Below are positions 1 through 10,355 of a stretch of DNA of 64,000 bases, one piece after another. A program made the position numbers and the translations under genes. The notes under the pieces are model-generated. The model saw only the letters and a list, made by a program, of their open reading frames with translations, did not search any database and was not told the DNA's origin. The stretch is from Citrobacter braakii (GTDB lineage Bacteria; Pseudomonadota; Gammaproteobacteria; Enterobacterales; Enterobacteriaceae), in contig NZ_NAEW01000003.1 in the NCBI RefSeq assembly GCF_002075345.1, positions 124,001 through 188,000 on the forward strand. The letters run 5' to 3'. The stretch's first letter is position 1. Every line of letters starts with the position of its first letter.

Positions 1-345
1 CTGGTCGACAGCGCACTGCGTGAAGTCGATAAAGGCATTATTGAAGCGGCGGAAGCCTTTGGCGCCAGCCCGATGCGTATCATCTGCACCGTTCTGTTAC
101 CTGAAGCGAGCGCGGGTCTGCTGCGTGGGTTGACGATAACGCTGGTGAGTCTGATCGGTTACTCCGCGATGGCTGGAATCGTTGGCGGCGGTGGGGTAGG
201 CGACCTGGCGATTCGCTTTGGTTATTACCGCTATGAAACCCAGGTCATGATCGTCACCGTGGTGGCGCTGATTATTCTGGTGCAGGTCGTTCAGGTGCTG
301 GGCGACTGGCTGGCGAAACGCGCGGATAAGCGCGACAGACACTGA
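1..345 (+). CDS. Methionine-type ABC transporter permease (MetI/SfbC-like), C-terminal part
   Basis: The reading frame is open from the first base of the window, so the 5' end is missing; about 114 residues remain. The EAAEAFGASPMRII stretch is the EAA loop of ABC importer permeases, which docks on the ATPase subunit. It is followed by hydrophobic segments and the glycine-rich GIVGGGGVGDLAIRFGY signature typical of the MetI family (D-methionine uptake, inner membrane). In Salmonella a MetI-like permease (SfbC) lies in this part of the chromosome, which supports the assignment, but the ATPase and binding-protein genes are outside the window. The stop codon abuts the stop of the convergent selU with no base between them. 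Confidence 0.85.
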   Translation: MVDSALREVDKGIIEAAEAFGASPMRIICTVLLPEASAGLLRGLTITLVSLIGYSAMAGIVGGGGVGDLAIRFGYYRYETQVMIVTVVALIILVQVVQVLGDWLAKRADKRDRH

Positions 346-1431
346 TCACTGTGCGTTAAGCCAGTCGGCAGCGTCCTGCCATGTGCCGCGAAAGACGACT
401 TTCGCGGCTTTCTTTTCCAGTTGATAACGATACATCGGGTCGTAATACTCGTTGAGCAACGGTACCAGCCAGCCCATATGGGCGTCGGTACTGCCCGTCG
501 CTTGCTGTTCGCGCAGAGCCACGTCGAGCAGGGCGGTCAGCTCGGCAAAACGTTGTAAACCCAGACGGCGGCGAATAGCAAACAGGCCGTGGTGCAGATA
601 CTCGCTATACTCCTGCCAGCCCTGACTCTCGCCATAAGCATGGGTAAAATCGTGGTGCATCCGCACGAAATACTCTTCACGCAGTCGCTCCAGACGACGC
701 TCAAAAGGATCGTCCACCACTGCAATAGATGCCTGGGTCATGCGTTCACGCAGGCACTCAGGCAGATGATTAGCCCCGATCATGCGGCCTTCATCTTCCA
801 GTACCCACAGACGCAGATCCTGACGGCTGTCGGTTCTGAGCATTTCGACCGCCAGCAGGTTTTCAAAACTCGCCTGACTCAACTGCGGTTCAACGGTGCG
901 ACCAAACGAGGAACCGCGATGGTGCGCCAGACCTTCGAGATCCACGCCGTTCGGCTGCTGTTGCACCAGCTGCGTTTTACCGTTCCCGGTACAGCCGCCA
1001 ATTAAGACGATCGGCTTTTGCACTAATTCTTCCGTCAGCTGAATCGCCGCCTGACGCAGGGCTTTGTAGCCGCCGTGTATCAGCGGGTAGTCAATCCCGG
1101 ACTCGTGTAGCCACTGCTGCACAATGTGCGAACGCTGACCGCCGCGCGCGCAGCATAAATAACCCGCAGGATTTTGACGACAGGCATCCAGCCAGGCCTT
1201 CATACGTTGTTGGCGAGTCTCGCCGCAGACCAGTTGATGGCCGAGCGTGAGGGCTGCCTCGGGTCCCTGACGTTTATAACAGGTACCCACGGCGGCACGT
1301 TCGTCATCGTTCATTAGGGGAAGGTTGATTGCGCCCGGCATTGCGCCTTGCAGAAATTCGACGGGGGCGCGTACATCGATTATAGGCGTACCAGCGAGCA
1401 AAATTGCGCGATAGTCCGTTCCATCGTTCAT
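346..1431 (-). CDS. selU: tRNA 2-selenouridine synthase SelU (YbbB/MnmH)
   Basis: At 361 residues this is close to E. coli YbbB (364). The N-terminal rhodanese domain carries the active-site cysteine in [11 protein letters not shown] (about residues 91-101). It is followed by a P-loop, GGCTGNGKT, near residue 145. The enzyme replaces sulfur with selenium at wobble uridine 34 of certain tRNAs, via a geranylated intermediate. An AGGA sequence six bases before the ATG supports the start. It is convergent with the upstream permease and sits apart from the purK-purE pair. Confidence 0.95.
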   Translation of the reverse strand: MNDGTDYRAILLAGTPIIDVRAPVEFLQGAMPGAINLPLMNDDERAAVGTCYKRQGPEAALTLGHQLVCGETRQQRMKAWLDACRQNPAGYLCCARGGQRSHIVQQWLHESGIDYPLIHGGYKALRQAAIQLTEELVQKPIVLIGGCTGNGKTQLVQQQPNGVDLEGLAHHRGSSFGRTVEPQLSQASFENLLAVEMLRTDSRQDLRLWVLEDEGRMIGANHLPECLRERMTQASIAVVDDPFERRLERLREEYFVRMHHDFTHAYGESQGWQEYSEYLHHGLFAIRRRLGLQRFAELTALLDVALREQQATGSTDAHMGWLVPLLNEYYDPMYRYQLEKKAAKVVFRGTWQDAADWLNAQ

Positions 1432-1528
1432 GTGTGATCCTGAAAATACAAAAACAGCAATGGAGGGGATTTTACGCGCCAGAGGAGGGGCCGGGGAAGG
1501 ATAAAATCAAATCCCCGGCATTAATGGC

Positions 1529-2596
1529 TTATTTCAGCGTTGACTGCGCCCAGATAATACCGCTGGCATATTCCGGCGGCAGCAGGGGGATAAGCGCTTC
1601 CAGCGTCGCACTAAGACGCGCGGTATCGCTGTCGCTCAGGTTCAGGTGTCCCACCTTACGCCCTTCACGCACCTCTTTGTCATACCAATGCAGATGCACC
1701 AGCGGCAGTTTCAGCCAGTCGTAGTTCAGGTCGCTACCAATCAGATTTACCATCACCGAAGGAGTGTTCACTACCGGCGTGGGTAACGGCAGGTTGGTAA
1801 TGGCGCGCAGGTGCAGCTCAAACTGGCTGATGCTGGCACCGTTTTGCGTCCAGTGCCCGCTGTTGTGCACGCGTGGAGCCAGTTCGTTAATCAGCAGACC
1901 TTCCGGGGTGATGAAACATTCCATCGCCATCACGCCGACATAGCCCAGCTCCTGCATGATGGCTGAGAGCATCGCTTCGGCCTGTTTCTGCTGTTTGTCG
2001 TTAGCCTGCGGGAAGACCACGCTGGTGCGCAGAATGCCGTCCTGGTGCAGGTTATGGGTCAGCGGATAGAAGACGGTGCTACCGTCGTGCGCACGAGCGC
2101 CAACCAATGAGACTTCACCAGAGAAGTTGATTCCCTGCTCAACGATGCATTCGCCGTAGCAGTCGTCCGGCAGTTGTTCGCTTTCATTTGCGTGTAAACG
2201 CCACTGCCCACGACCGTCGTAGCCGCCGACGCGACGTTTCACGATCGCCAGCTCACCGAGTTTGTCGAATACTGCAGGCCATTCGCTTTTATCCGCCAGC
2301 AACTGCCACGGCGCAGTTGCCAGGCCGAGCTTGTCAAAAAGCTGCTTTTGCGTCAGACGGTCGGCAATAATCGGGAAAACGTCGCGGTTGACAAACGCCG
2401 GGTGGCGCGCGAGCTCGCGGGTGAGCGCCGTTTCCGGCCAGCGCTCAATCTCAGCGGTGATCACGCTTTGCTGAAAAGGGACCGCTGCTGGTTCGGCATC
2501 CAGCCCGACGGGCCAGACCGCAATGCCCAGCGGCTCACCGGCCTGGCGCAGCATGCGCCCTAGCTGACCGTTACCGAGTACGCAGACCTGCTTCAT
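1529..2596 (-). CDS. purK: N5-carboxyaminoimidazole ribonucleotide synthase PurK
   Basis: This 355-residue ATP-grasp enzyme converts AIR, ATP and bicarbonate to N5-CAIR in purine synthesis. The N-terminus [16 protein letters not shown] is the nucleotide-binding start of the family, and the length matches E. coli PurK (355). The ATG overlaps the purE stop by four bases (ATGA), so the two are translationally coupled as purEK. Expression should follow the PurR site upstream of purE. Confidence 0.97.
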   Translation of the reverse strand: MKQVCVLGNGQLGRMLRQAGEPLGIAVWPVGLDAEPAAVPFQQSVITAEIERWPETALTRELARHPAFVNRDVFPIIADRLTQKQLFDKLGLATAPWQLLADKSEWPAVFDKLGELAIVKRRVGGYDGRGQWRLHANESEQLPDDCYGECIVEQGINFSGEVSLVGARAHDGSTVFYPLTHNLHQDGILRTSVVFPQANDKQQKQAEAMLSAIMQELGYVGVMAMECFITPEGLLINELAPRVHNSGHWTQNGASISQFELHLRAITNLPLPTPVVNTPSVMVNLIGSDLNYDWLKLPLVHLHWYDKEVREGRKVGHLNLSDSDTARLSATLEALIPLLPPEYASGIIWAQSTLK

Positions 2597-3102
2597 GCCG
2601 CACCTCGCGGGTCCGGATTCTCCAGCACCTCGTCGGTTTGTGCTTTGCGCCAGTCGTTCAGACGCTGGTGTAATGCTTTGTCGTGTGTTGCCAGAATTTG
2701 TGCTGCCAGCAGGGCCGCATTTGCCGCGCCCGCTTTGCCGATAGCCAGCGTTCCGACCGGAATACCGCGCGGCATCTGTACGATGGAGTAAAGGCTATCT
2801 ACGCCGCTCAGCGCCGCGCTTTGCACCGGGACGCCTAAAACAGGCACCAGCGTTTTCGCCGCAATCATGCCCGGCAGATGTGCAGCGCCACCAGCACCGG
2901 CAATGATCACCTGATAGCCGTTCTCTTCTGCGCTTTCGGCGAAGCTAAACAGCTTGTCAGGGGTGCGGTGGGCGGAGACGACTTCAACATGATGCGGCAC
3001 GTTCAGAATTTCGAAGATTTCGGCGGCGAACTGCATGGTAGCCCAGTCGCTTTTGGACCCCATCACGATGGCGACACGCGCCGGGTTATTGCGGGAAGAC
3101 AT
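2593..3102 (-). CDS. purE: N5-carboxyaminoimidazole ribonucleotide mutase PurE
   Basis: At 169 residues it is identical in length to E. coli PurE. It converts N5-CAIR to CAIR, the step after PurK. The GSKSDW motif near residue 16 binds the phosphate of the nucleotide, and SAHRTP carries the conserved active-site histidine. It is the first gene of the purEK operon, with a PurR operator about 70-90 bp upstream. Confidence 0.97.
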   Translation of the reverse strand: MSSRNNPARVAIVMGSKSDWATMQFAAEIFEILNVPHHVEVVSAHRTPDKLFSFAESAEENGYQVIIAGAGGAAHLPGMIAAKTLVPVLGVPVQSAALSGVDSLYSIVQMPRGIPVGTLAIGKAGAANAALLAAQILATHDKALHQRLNDWRKAQTDEVLENPDPRGAA

Positions 3103-3173
3103 GCGTCTGAAAACTCCTGTGATGCACTACACTCGACTTTTGAGGCCACAGAGAATAGCATAATTCGCCGTCA

Positions 3174-3189
3174 AGGAAAACGATTGCGC
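3174..3189 (-). promoter_or_regulatory. PurR operator upstream of purEK
   Basis: Read on the minus strand, the site is GCGCAATCGTTTTCCT. It fits the PurR consensus ACGCAAACGTTTNCNT at 13 of the 14 defined positions or nearly so, and resembles the known E. coli purE site. Its place 70-90 bp before the purE start agrees with repression of purEK when hypoxanthine or guanine is available. Confidence 0.8.
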
Positions 3190-3275
3190 GCTTTACACTT
3201 CACCCTTCAGGCAGCCTCTGTAGCTGGCTGCATCTCAACGAGTTTTGTGTAAAGAGGAACTGGATATCTGCGGAA

Positions 3276-3998
3276 TTAAAACGGAAATGCGATCAGTTCA
3301 ACGTCATCTGGCGTGACTTTGATCATCGACCCTTCGGTGTGCCATGCGCCTAATACCACGCGGAAAGCGTGTTGCTCATTGGCCGTAAGTTCGTGGACTG
3401 CCGGGCGGTGGGTGTGGCCGTGAATTAACCACTGGACCTGATGCTTTTCCATCTCGGTGATGACGGCCTGCGGATTCACATCCATGATCGCCAGTGACTT
3501 GCTGCTGTTGGCCGCTTTGCTGTTGGCGCGCATTTTCGCGGCGATACGTTGGCGAACGAACAGAGGTAGGGAGAGGAACAGCTTCTGTAGCCAGGGTTGA
3601 TGTACTTTGGCGCGAAACGCCTGATAGCCTGCATCGTCTGTACACAAAGTGTCGCCATGCATGATCAATACCTTGCGGCCATACAGGTTGAGTACTTTTT
3701 TCTCAGGCAGCAAGCTCATGCCGCTTTCACGGGCAAAACGTTTGCCGAGCAGAAAATCTCGGTTGCCGTGAATAAAAAAGCAGGGAACGCCGGAATCAAC
3801 CAGTGATTTTATCGCCGCGGCTATTTCATGATGCAGTGGGGTTGGGTCGTCGTCGCCAATCCAGGCTTCAAACAGGTCGCCGAGAATGTACAGTGCATCA
3901 GCTTTTCGCGCATCACCGGCTAAAAAACGCAGAAAACCGGCGGTGATCGCCGGTTCTTCTGTGCAGAGGTGAAGATCTGCAATAAACAGTGTCGTCAC
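3276..3998 (-). CDS. lpxH: UDP-2,3-diacylglucosamine pyrophosphatase LpxH
   Basis: This 240-residue calcineurin-like phosphoesterase hydrolyses UDP-2,3-diacylglucosamine to lipid X in lipid A synthesis at the inner face of the inner membrane. Metal-binding motifs are visible in order: IADLHL near residue 5, GDLFE, GNRDF and, near the C-terminus, HGHTH. It lies two bases after the ppiB stop on the same strand, so ppiB-lpxH is probably one transcript. Confidence 0.96.
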   Translation of the reverse strand: MTTLFIADLHLCTEEPAITAGFLRFLAGDARKADALYILGDLFEAWIGDDDPTPLHHEIAAAIKSLVDSGVPCFFIHGNRDFLLGKRFARESGMSLLPEKKVLNLYGRKVLIMHGDTLCTDDAGYQAFRAKVHQPWLQKLFLSLPLFVRQRIAAKMRANSKAANSSKSLAIMDVNPQAVITEMEKHQVQWLIHGHTHRPAVHELTANEQHAFRVVLGAWHTEGSMIKVTPDDVELIAFPF

Positions 3999-4000
3999 GA

Positions 4001-4495
4001 TTACTCGCTAACGGTCACGTTTTCGATGATGACGTCTTCTTTTGGCACATCCTGGTGCATACCGCTGCGACCAGTGGAAACGCCTTTGATTTTATCAACC
4101 ACGTCCATGCCTTCAACAACTTCAGCAAACACGCAATAACCCCAACCCTGCATGCTTTCGCCGGAGAAGTTCAGGAAGTCGTTGTCTGCAACGTTGATGA
4201 AGAACTGTGCGGTTGCGGAGTGCGGAGCCTGAGTACGCGCCATCGCCAGCGTACCACGGGTGTTTTTCAGACCGTTGTTCGCTTCGTTTTTGATCGCTTC
4301 TTTCGTGGCTTTTTGCTTCATGCCAGGTTCGAAACCGCCGCCCTGGATCATGAAACCGTTAATAACACGGTGGAAAATGGTGTTGTTGTAAAAACCTTCG
4401 CGGCAGTAGTCCAGGAAGTTTTTAACTGTTTCAGGCGCTTTATCATCAAACGTTTTGATTACGATATCGCCGTGATTAGTGTGGAAAGTAACCAT
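4001..4495 (-). CDS. ppiB: Cytoplasmic peptidyl-prolyl isomerase B (cyclophilin)
   Basis: At 164 residues it matches E. coli PpiB. Cyclophilin hallmarks are present: [13 protein letters not shown] (catalytic Arg), ATAQFFIN and [11 protein letters not shown]. There is no signal peptide, which separates it from periplasmic PpiA. An AGGA seven bases before the ATG supports the start. It is divergent from cysS and heads the ppiB-lpxH unit. Confidence 0.97.
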   Translation of the reverse strand: MVTFHTNHGDIVIKTFDDKAPETVKNFLDYCREGFYNNTIFHRVINGFMIQGGGFEPGMKQKATKEAIKNEANNGLKNTRGTLAMARTQAPHSATAQFFINVADNDFLNFSGESMQGWGYCVFAEVVEGMDVVDKIKGVSTGRSGMHQDVPKEDVIIENVTVSE

Positions 4496-4668
4496 TTTTG
4501 CATCCTGTTCCGATAGATTGGTGCTTCGACCCCGTGAAGGGTCAGAGTTAGGGGTGTGTTATAGCATAACCGCAAGCTGCGATCACCTCGCAAAGTGTGC
4601 TGCTTCCGGTCTAAATTATGGGTATTATACAGACTTTACTATCCACACACGTCTACACGGAATCTTCG

Positions 4669-6054
4669 ATGTTAAAAATCTTTAATACACTGACGCGCCA
4701 AAAAGAGGAATTCAAACCTATTCATGCCGGGGAAGTCGGCATGTACGTGTGTGGTATTACCGTTTACGATCTCTGTCATATTGGCCACGGACGTACCTTC
4801 GTTTCTTTCGACGTTGTCGCTCGCTATCTGCGCTTCCTCGGCTATAAGCTGAAGTATGTGCGCAATATTACTGATATCGATGACAAAATCATCAAGCGCG
4901 CGAATGAAAACGGTGAGAGCTTTGTGGCGTTGGTCGACAGAATGATCGCGGAAATGCATAGCGATTTCGACGCGCTGAATATTCTGCGTCCGGATCTGGA
5001 GCCGCGCGCTACGCACCATATCGCTGAGATTATTGAAATCACTGAACAGCTGATTGCCAAAGGTCACGCTTATGTCGCTGATAACGGCGACGTGATGTTC
5101 GACGTGCCGACTGACCCGAACTATGGTCAGCTGTCACGCCAGGATCTGGATCAGCTGCAGGCGGGCGCACGCGTTGATGTGGTTGATGTGAAGCGCAACC
5201 CGATGGACTTCGTGCTGTGGAAAATGTCCAAAGAAGGCGAGCCGAGCTGGCCGTCTCCGTGGGGGGCGGGTCGTCCTGGCTGGCACATCGAATGTTCGGC
5301 GATGAACTGCAAACAGTTGGGCAACCATTTTGATATTCATGGCGGTGGTTCGGATCTGATGTTCCCGCACCATGAAAACGAAATCGCTCAGTCCACCTGT
5401 GCGCATGACGGTGAATACGTTAATTACTGGATGCACTCCGGGATGGTGATGGTTGACCGGGAGAAAATGTCCAAATCGTTGGGCAACTTCTTTACCGTGC
5501 GTGACGTGCTGAAATACTACGACGCCGAAACCATTCGCTACTTCCTGATGTCTGGTCATTACCGTAGCCAGTTAAACTACAGCGAAGAGAACCTGAAGCA
5601 GGCGCGCTCTGCACTGGAGCGTCTGTATACCGCGCTGCGCGGCACCGATAAGTCCGTTGCCCCAGCCGGTGGCGAAGCCTTTGAAGCACGCTTCATTGAA
5701 GCGATGGACGATGACTTCAATACGCCGGAAGCCTACTCCGTGCTGTTTGATATGGCGCGTGAGGTTAACCGCCTGAAGGGTGAAGATATGGCGGTGGCTA
5801 ACGGTATGGCTTCGCATCTGCGTAAGCTTTCCAGCGTGCTGGGCCTGCTGGAACAGGAGCCCGAAGCATTCCTGCAAAGCGGTGCGCAGGCGGATGACGG
5901 TGAAGTTGCTGAAATTGAAGCGTTAATCCAGCAGCGTCTGGATGCCCGTAAAGCCAAAGACTGGGCGGCAGCTGACGCCGCGCGTGACCGTCTCAATGAG
6001 ATGGGTATCGTGCTGGAAGATGGCCCGCAGGGCACTACCTGGCGCCGTAAGTAA
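4669..6054 (+). CDS. cysS: Cysteinyl-tRNA synthetase
   Basis: This is a 461-residue class I aminoacyl-tRNA synthetase charging tRNA-Cys. The start at 4669 gives [15 protein letters not shown] and the standard length; a longer reading from 4618 has no family support. Cys28 (zinc ligand), the HIGH motif at residues 37-40 and the KMSKS motif in [11 protein letters not shown] are all visible, as is the WHIECSAM zinc-site segment. It is transcribed alone, with a REP/BIME element just after the stop. Confidence 0.98.
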   Translation: MLKIFNTLTRQKEEFKPIHAGEVGMYVCGITVYDLCHIGHGRTFVSFDVVARYLRFLGYKLKYVRNITDIDDKIIKRANENGESFVALVDRMIAEMHSDFDALNILRPDLEPRATHHIAEIIEITEQLIAKGHAYVADNGDVMFDVPTDPNYGQLSRQDLDQLQAGARVDVVDVKRNPMDFVLWKMSKEGEPSWPSPWGAGRPGWHIECSAMNCKQLGNHFDIHGGGSDLMFPHHENEIAQSTCAHDGEYVNYWMHSGMVMVDREKMSKSLGNFFTVRDVLKYYDAETIRYFLMSGHYRSQLNYSEENLKQARSALERLYTALRGTDKSVAPAGGEAFEARFIEAMDDDFNTPEAYSVLFDMAREVNRLKGEDMAVANGMASHLRKLSSVLGLLEQEPEAFLQSGAQADDGEVAEIEALIQQRLDARKAKDWAAADAARDRLNEMGIVLEDGPQGTTWRRK

Positions 6055-6059
6055 TGATA

Positions 6060-6142
6060 TTGATTGCCGGATGGCGGCTCGCGCCCTGTCCGGCAATCAA
6101 TGTACGAATGTCGGTCGGATAAGACGCTTGTCGTATCCGGCA
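6060..6142. repeat. REP/BIME element between cysS and ybcI
   Basis: Two REP-type palindromes lie between the convergent cysS and ybcI. The first has perfect 12-bp arms (TTGATTGCCGGA at 6060-6071, its complement at 6089-6100). The second contains GTCGGATAAGACGC followed by CGTATCCGGC. Such elements stabilise mRNA ends and bind gyrase or IHF in enterics. The first hairpin may also act in ending cysS transcription. Confidence 0.8.
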
Positions 6143-6144
6143 AA

Positions 6145-6669
6145 TTAATATTTCCGATACCACCACAGCACACCCATCATCATAACTCCCGGTAGCCATA
6201 CCCATATCAACTCCGAAATTATCACCTGGTGCCCGTATGGTGTGGCGTAGCGTGATAGCGCAAACGGGGCGACTTTAATCACCTGCCACGGTGCAAAGAA
6301 GCGTTCATCCGACCACGGCCACAGCCAGCCGACGCCTTTGCCGCCAGTGGTGACCGAATCCAACAGGCTGTGCGACAGCAGTGAAACCGTCAGGAATAGC
6401 CAGCAGCGAATTAAGCCTGCCTTAAACCATCGTCGACCCATCCATACGCCGAGCAGCGGCACCACGAAGGCGAACAGCAGCGAATGGGTAAAACCGCGGT
6501 GACCAAACACGTTGCCGTAGGCGACGCCAAGCTTAAACGACAGTACGTCGGCATCCGGCAACATAGCCAGAATGACGCCAGTAAACAGTAATTGCGGGGG
6601 GATGACTTTACGCCCGAGACCTAATCCTAAACAGAGAGGAACGGCAGCGTGGGTAACGATTGTTGGCAT
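6145..6669 (-). CDS. ybcI: YbcI inner membrane protein (YdjM/DUF457 family)
   Basis: This 174-residue protein matches E. coli YbcI (173). It is a membrane-bound member of a family described as metal-dependent hydrolases. An N-terminal histidine (MPTIVTHAAVPL), LPDADVLSF and HRGFTHSL provide conserved His/Asp residues between hydrophobic segments. The biological role is not established. It is a single gene, convergent with cysS. No clear ribosome-binding site precedes the ATG. Confidence 0.9.
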   Translation of the reverse strand: MPTIVTHAAVPLCLGLGLGRKVIPPQLLFTGVILAMLPDADVLSFKLGVAYGNVFGHRGFTHSLLFAFVVPLLGVWMGRRWFKAGLIRCWLFLTVSLLSHSLLDSVTTGGKGVGWLWPWSDERFFAPWQVIKVAPFALSRYATPYGHQVIISELIWVWLPGVMMMGVLWWYRKY

Positions 6670-6792
6670 GATGATCGCTTCATGTGGAAAAACAACATGC
6701 TAACAGTTCACTGTGAAGTGGTGATGAAGTCATTATCTGAAAAGGAGAGAGGAAGTGGCCGGACAGGGGTTAACCTCATCCGGCACCTGGGA

Positions 6793-7005
6793 TCACGCCA
6801 CGACGTTAATGCTGTGGCCTTCAAAGCTGACGGTCTGTCCGGCAACGATTTTGCAGCGTTTACGCGTTTCTACAGCACCATCGACCTTCACTAACCCTTC
6901 GCCAATAGCAATTTTTGCCTGGGCGCCGCTTTCGCTCCAGCCTTCCAGCTTCAGTAAATCGCAGAGTTCAACGTGTGGGTGTTTACCCAGTGAAAATGTC
7001 GCCAT
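6793..7005 (-). CDS. ybcJ: YbcJ, S4-type RNA-binding protein
   Basis: A 70-residue protein consisting almost entirely of an S4 RNA-binding fold (LCDLLKLEGWSESGAQAKIAIGEG, then VKVDGAVETRKRCKI). E. coli YbcJ has the same size and position beside folD and is linked to ribosome or RNA binding. Its start is one base after the folD stop, so folD-ybcJ is a two-gene operon. Confidence 0.93.
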   Translation of the reverse strand: MATFSLGKHPHVELCDLLKLEGWSESGAQAKIAIGEGLVKVDGAVETRKRCKIVAGQTVSFEGHSINVVA

Positions 7006-7006
7006 C

Positions 7007-7873
7007 TTAAACGTCCTTTACATCATGATATTCAACACACGCCTGCAGCGTGTTTTCGATAAGTGTGGCGACCGTCATTGGGCCTACGCCGCCGGGTACC
7101 GGCGTGATGTATGACGCGCGTGCGGCAGCATCTTCAAAGACCACATCGCCAACAACCTTACCATTCTCCAGACGGTTGATGCCGACATCAATCACAATCG
7201 CACCTTCTTTGATCCACTCGCCGGGAATAAAGCCAGGTTTGCCGACGGCAACAATCAGCAGGTCTGCATGCTCTACATGGCGACGCAGATCTTTGGTGAA
7301 CCGGTGGGTGACGGTGGTGGTGCAGCCAGCCAGCAGCAGCTCCATGCTCATCGGGCGGCCAACAATATTCGACGCGCCAATAACGACCGCATTCAGACCG
7401 TAGGTGTCGATATTGTAACGCTCAAGCAGAGTCACAATACCGCGCGGAGTACATGGGCGCAGGCGCGGCGCACGCTGGCACAGGCGACCAACGTTATACG
7501 GGTGGAAACCGTCAACGTCTTTATCCGGCGCAATACGCTCGAGAACTTTAACGTTGTCGATACCCGCAGGTAACGGCAGCTGGACCAGAATACCGTCGAT
7601 GGTGGTATCTGCATTGAGCGTATCGATCAGCTCGAGCAGCTCCGCCTCGCTGGTGGTTTCAGGCAGGTCATAGGAGCGGGAGACAAACCCCACCTCGTCA
7701 CAGGCTTTGCGTTTACTCGCGACATAAATCTGCGAAGCCGGGTTGCTACCTACCAGCACAACAGCCAGGCCTGGGGCGCGTAATCCAGCCGCTAAACGCG
7801 CCTGAACTTTTTGAGCAACCTCAGAGCGCACCTGCTGCGCAATCGTTTTACCGTCAATAATCTTTGCTGCCAT
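7007..7873 (-). CDS. folD: Bifunctional methylene-THF dehydrogenase/cyclohydrolase FolD
   Basis: At 288 residues it has the same length as E. coli FolD. It interconverts 5,10-methylene-THF and 10-formyl-THF using NADP in the cytoplasm. Diagnostic motifs are [14 protein letters not shown] (catalytic Lys), ILVQLPLP, the Rossmann segment [12 protein letters not shown] and the C-terminal [18 protein letters not shown]. It is the promoter-proximal gene of folD-ybcJ. Confidence 0.98.
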   Translation of the reverse strand: MAAKIIDGKTIAQQVRSEVAQKVQARLAAGLRAPGLAVVLVGSNPASQIYVASKRKACDEVGFVSRSYDLPETTSEAELLELIDTLNADTTIDGILVQLPLPAGIDNVKVLERIAPDKDVDGFHPYNVGRLCQRAPRLRPCTPRGIVTLLERYNIDTYGLNAVVIGASNIVGRPMSMELLLAGCTTTVTHRFTKDLRRHVEHADLLIVAVGKPGFIPGEWIKEGAIVIDVGINRLENGKVVGDVVFEDAAARASYITPVPGGVGPMTVATLIENTLQACVEYHDVKDV

Positions 7874-8448
7874 CAGAGAGAGGATTCCGTCTGTTACGTT
7901 AAATCGAAGGGGATGCCGCTATTTTGTCAGAAGCGGGACGTGCTGTCAGTTTTCGTTTGCATTTTTACGTGCGCCAGGGGGCGTCACGATCTGCGAATGG
8001 GATCAGGACAAAGGCATAAGCCTTGCGGATAATTAATGAGCATGCTAATCAAAATTAACGTGAATGAAACAACTCATCACCCTGGTATTTTCAGGGGTAA
8101 TGCGCCACAAACCAGTCTGTTACGGTTAATTATGAGGGATTTTACCTCATTCTCACCCAGATTTTTCCTGGGTCCCATTAAGAATTAGCCAGGGTCATTA
8201 AAAGGATTTGCAGGTATTTTTCATTAATTGAAATGTTTAATTTATCGCTGTGACGAATAGTCATATTCGCGAGGAATAATTAGTGAATCAAATACTCAGG
8301 AGAGTTGGGGTAAAAGGTTAGCTAATTCTCATGCGATATATATCTTTACAGGATGCAGAGATAATTAGCCTGACATTTAATGTCGATAATGATTCAAACG
8401 GATCCCGCAGGATGCTGGAGCCGGATGTGTGTAATTCAAGGGAAATCC
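7874..8448 (+). promoter_or_regulatory. Intergenic folD-fimA region with two adjacent short inverted repeats
   Basis: These 575 bases separate the divergent folD and fimA and hold no convincing gene. Two inverted repeats lie side by side: ATGAGG at 8132-8137 with CCTCAT at 8145-8150, and ACCCAG at 8155-8160 with CTGGGT at 8168-8173. Both have 6-bp arms and a 7-base loop, with centres about 23 bp apart. The rest is AT-rich and should contain the fimA promoter. The inverted repeats of the E. coli fim switch are not present, so phase inversion of that kind is not expected. Confidence 0.5.
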
Positions 8449-9003
8449 ATGAAACGTAAATTAATGACCTCTTCTGTTATTGCCAGCCTGATGTTAGTCG
8501 CCGGTGCAGCGGTTGCAGCCGATCCGGTAAGCGTTAGCGGCGGTACTGTGCATTTTGAAGGTGAACTGGTCAATGCAGCCTGTGCAGTCAGTACTCAGTC
8601 ATCCGATCAGGTTGTGACGTTAGGCCAGTATCGTACTGCCAGTTTTGCCGCAGTGGGTGACACTACAGCACAAATTCCGTTCTCTATCGTGCTGAACGAC
8701 TGTGACCCGAACGTTGCCGCAACTGCAGCCGTTGCTTTCTCTGGCCAGTCCGATAATACCAATAACAACCTGCTGGCTGTCACTTCTGCAGACAACGGTA
8801 CCACTGCAGGCGGTGTTGGGATTGAAATTCTGGACAATACGTCCACCGCGCTGAAGCCGGATGGCGCAACCTTCTCTACCGCTCAGGCGCTGGTAGAAGG
8901 GACCAACACCCTGCGTTTCTCTGCGCGTTACAAAGCCACTGCCGCAAGCGCAACGCCGGGTCAGGCAAATGCCGACGCGACATTCATCATGAAGTACGAA
9001 TAA
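8449..9003 (+). CDS. fimA: Type 1 fimbrial major subunit FimA
   Basis: A 184-residue pilin with a signal peptide ending AAVAA before [14 protein letters not shown]. Mature features are the two conserved cysteines (NAACAV and LNDCDP) and the C-terminal beta strand ending FIMKYE used in donor-strand exchange. The sequence is close to Salmonella FimA. The start at 8449 (MKRKLMTSS) places a lysine-rich signal peptide at the N-terminus; an upstream in-frame ATG at 8380 would add 23 residues without signal character. First gene of fimAICDHF. Confidence 0.96.
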   Translation: MKRKLMTSSVIASLMLVAGAAVAADPVSVSGGTVHFEGELVNAACAVSTQSSDQVVTLGQYRTASFAAVGDTTAQIPFSIVLNDCDPNVAATAAVAFSGQSDNTNNNLLAVTSADNGTTAGGVGIEILDNTSTALKPDGATFSTAQALVEGTNTLRFSARYKATAASATPGQANADATFIMKYE

Positions 9004-9071
9004 GCCGTTTTGATTTGCGCAAGGATGACGTTCGCCTCAATGGATGAGGCAATATCCGGGGATGATGAAGG

Positions 9072-9614
9072 ATGCGGCAGATGATAGGGAAAGGCGTGGC
9101 GCTGGCGGGAATGCTGTGCGTAATGCCTGTGCTTTCACATACGGTAATACTGGAAAGTGGCCGCGTCCACTTACGGGGGCAGCTCGTCAACGGCGCCTGT
9201 ACGGTCGCCACTGACAGTCAGGATATGCGGGTGCAAATGGGGCAGTATCGCACCAATGCTTTCTCTGGGACGGGAAGCTTCGCCTCTACCAGCGTACCGT
9301 TTTCACTGCGCTTAACGTCGTGCAGCTCCGATGTTTATGACCATGTTGGGATTGCGTTTGCGGGCGTGACGCCAGCGGAAGATCCGCAGGTTTTTCTTGC
9401 CAGCGGCGATGCGTCTGCGGCTTCGGGGATTGGCCTGGCGTTATTTGACGAGCGCCAACGGCAAATTATACCGAATGCCCTGCCGCTTCATTATGTGCCG
9501 ATTATAACGCAAGAGATGACGTTTCATTTCACTGCCCGCTATCGGGCTGTCTCGGAAAATATAACGCCGGGAACGCTTCGCTCAGACGTGTGGTTTACGT
9601 TGGTTTATCCCTGA
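9072..9614 (+). CDS. fimI: Fimbrial protein FimI
   Basis: A 180-residue pilin-like protein with an N-terminal signal sequence, the conserved cysteine pair (NGACTV, LTSCSS) and a C-terminal YP-ending strand. In Salmonella and E. coli the gene after fimA encodes FimI, which is assembled into the rod or terminates it. It sits 68 bp after fimA; the second in-frame ATG (9081) is an equally plausible start. Confidence 0.92.
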   Translation: MRQMIGKGVALAGMLCVMPVLSHTVILESGRVHLRGQLVNGACTVATDSQDMRVQMGQYRTNAFSGTGSFASTSVPFSLRLTSCSSDVYDHVGIAFAGVTPAEDPQVFLASGDASAASGIGLALFDERQRQIIPNALPLHYVPIITQEMTFHFTARYRAVSENITPGTLRSDVWFTLVYP

Positions 9615-9655
9615 TTTATTTCCCAACGATAATCGCATCAAAGGTATTTTTAGCT

Positions 9656-10348
9656 ATGTTTAATTATCTAAAATCAGGTTTTATCCTTTTATTGGCCTTA
9701 TTTTCTGCTGCCAGTGTTCAGGCTGCCGGAGGCATTGCATTAGGCGCCACTCGCGTTATTTATCCGGCCGATGCCAAACAAACGTCCCTGTCTATTAGCA
9801 ATAGCGATACCAAAGAACGTTACCTGGTAAATTCATGGATTGAGAATAGCGCAGGCGCTAAAGAAAAATCGTTTGTGGTTACGCCTCCGCTGTTTGTTAG
9901 TGAACCCAAAAGCGAAAACACGCTGCGTATCATCTATGCCGGTGAACCGCTGCCCAAAGACCGTGAGTCGCTGTTCTGGATGAACGTCAAAGCCATTCCG
10001 TCAGTCAATAAAAACAGCCTTGAGGGCAAAAACGTTCTGCAACTGGCAATTCTGTCACGCATCAAACTTTTCGTTCGTCCGAATAATCTGCCGCAAATCC
10101 CGGAAGATGCGCCCGGGATGCTGACGTTTGCTCGTTCCGGCAACCACCTGAAAATCAACAATCCGTCAGCGTACTACGTCACGTTGGTCAATCTCAATGT
10201 GGGGAAAACGAAGGTCGATAACGTGATGGTTGCGCCGAAAAGCGATGCGCAGGTCCTGCTACCCACGGGCGTTCAGGGCAACGTCACGTTCCAGACGGTC
10301 AATGATTATGGCGCTGTGACCCCGGCCAAAACGGTTAGTGTGCGTTGA
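9656..10348 (+). CDS. fimC: Periplasmic fimbrial chaperone FimC
   Basis: A 230-residue PapD-type chaperone that caps pilins in the periplasm and delivers them to FimD. The signal peptide ends [17 protein letters not shown]. The conserved chaperone features are present: the Arg of the G1 region ([12 protein letters not shown]), [16 protein letters not shown] and KLFVRP. The start at 9656 removes 22 upstream residues that have no signal character. Confidence 0.95.
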   Translation: MFNYLKSGFILLLALFSAASVQAAGGIALGATRVIYPADAKQTSLSISNSDTKERYLVNSWIENSAGAKEKSFVVTPPLFVSEPKSENTLRIIYAGEPLPKDRESLFWMNVKAIPSVNKNSLEGKNVLQLAILSRIKLFVRPNNLPQIPEDAPGMLTFARSGNHLKINNPSAYYVTLVNLNVGKTKVDNVMVAPKSDAQVLLPTGVQGNVTFQTVNDYGAVTPAKTVSVR

Positions 10349-10355
10349 GATAACG

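Noticed and set aside
7874-8448. Possible invertible fimA switch
   Set aside because: The paired 9-bp repeats of E. coli fimS and the fimB/fimE recombinase genes are not seen; regulators are of the Salmonella FimZ/Y/W type.
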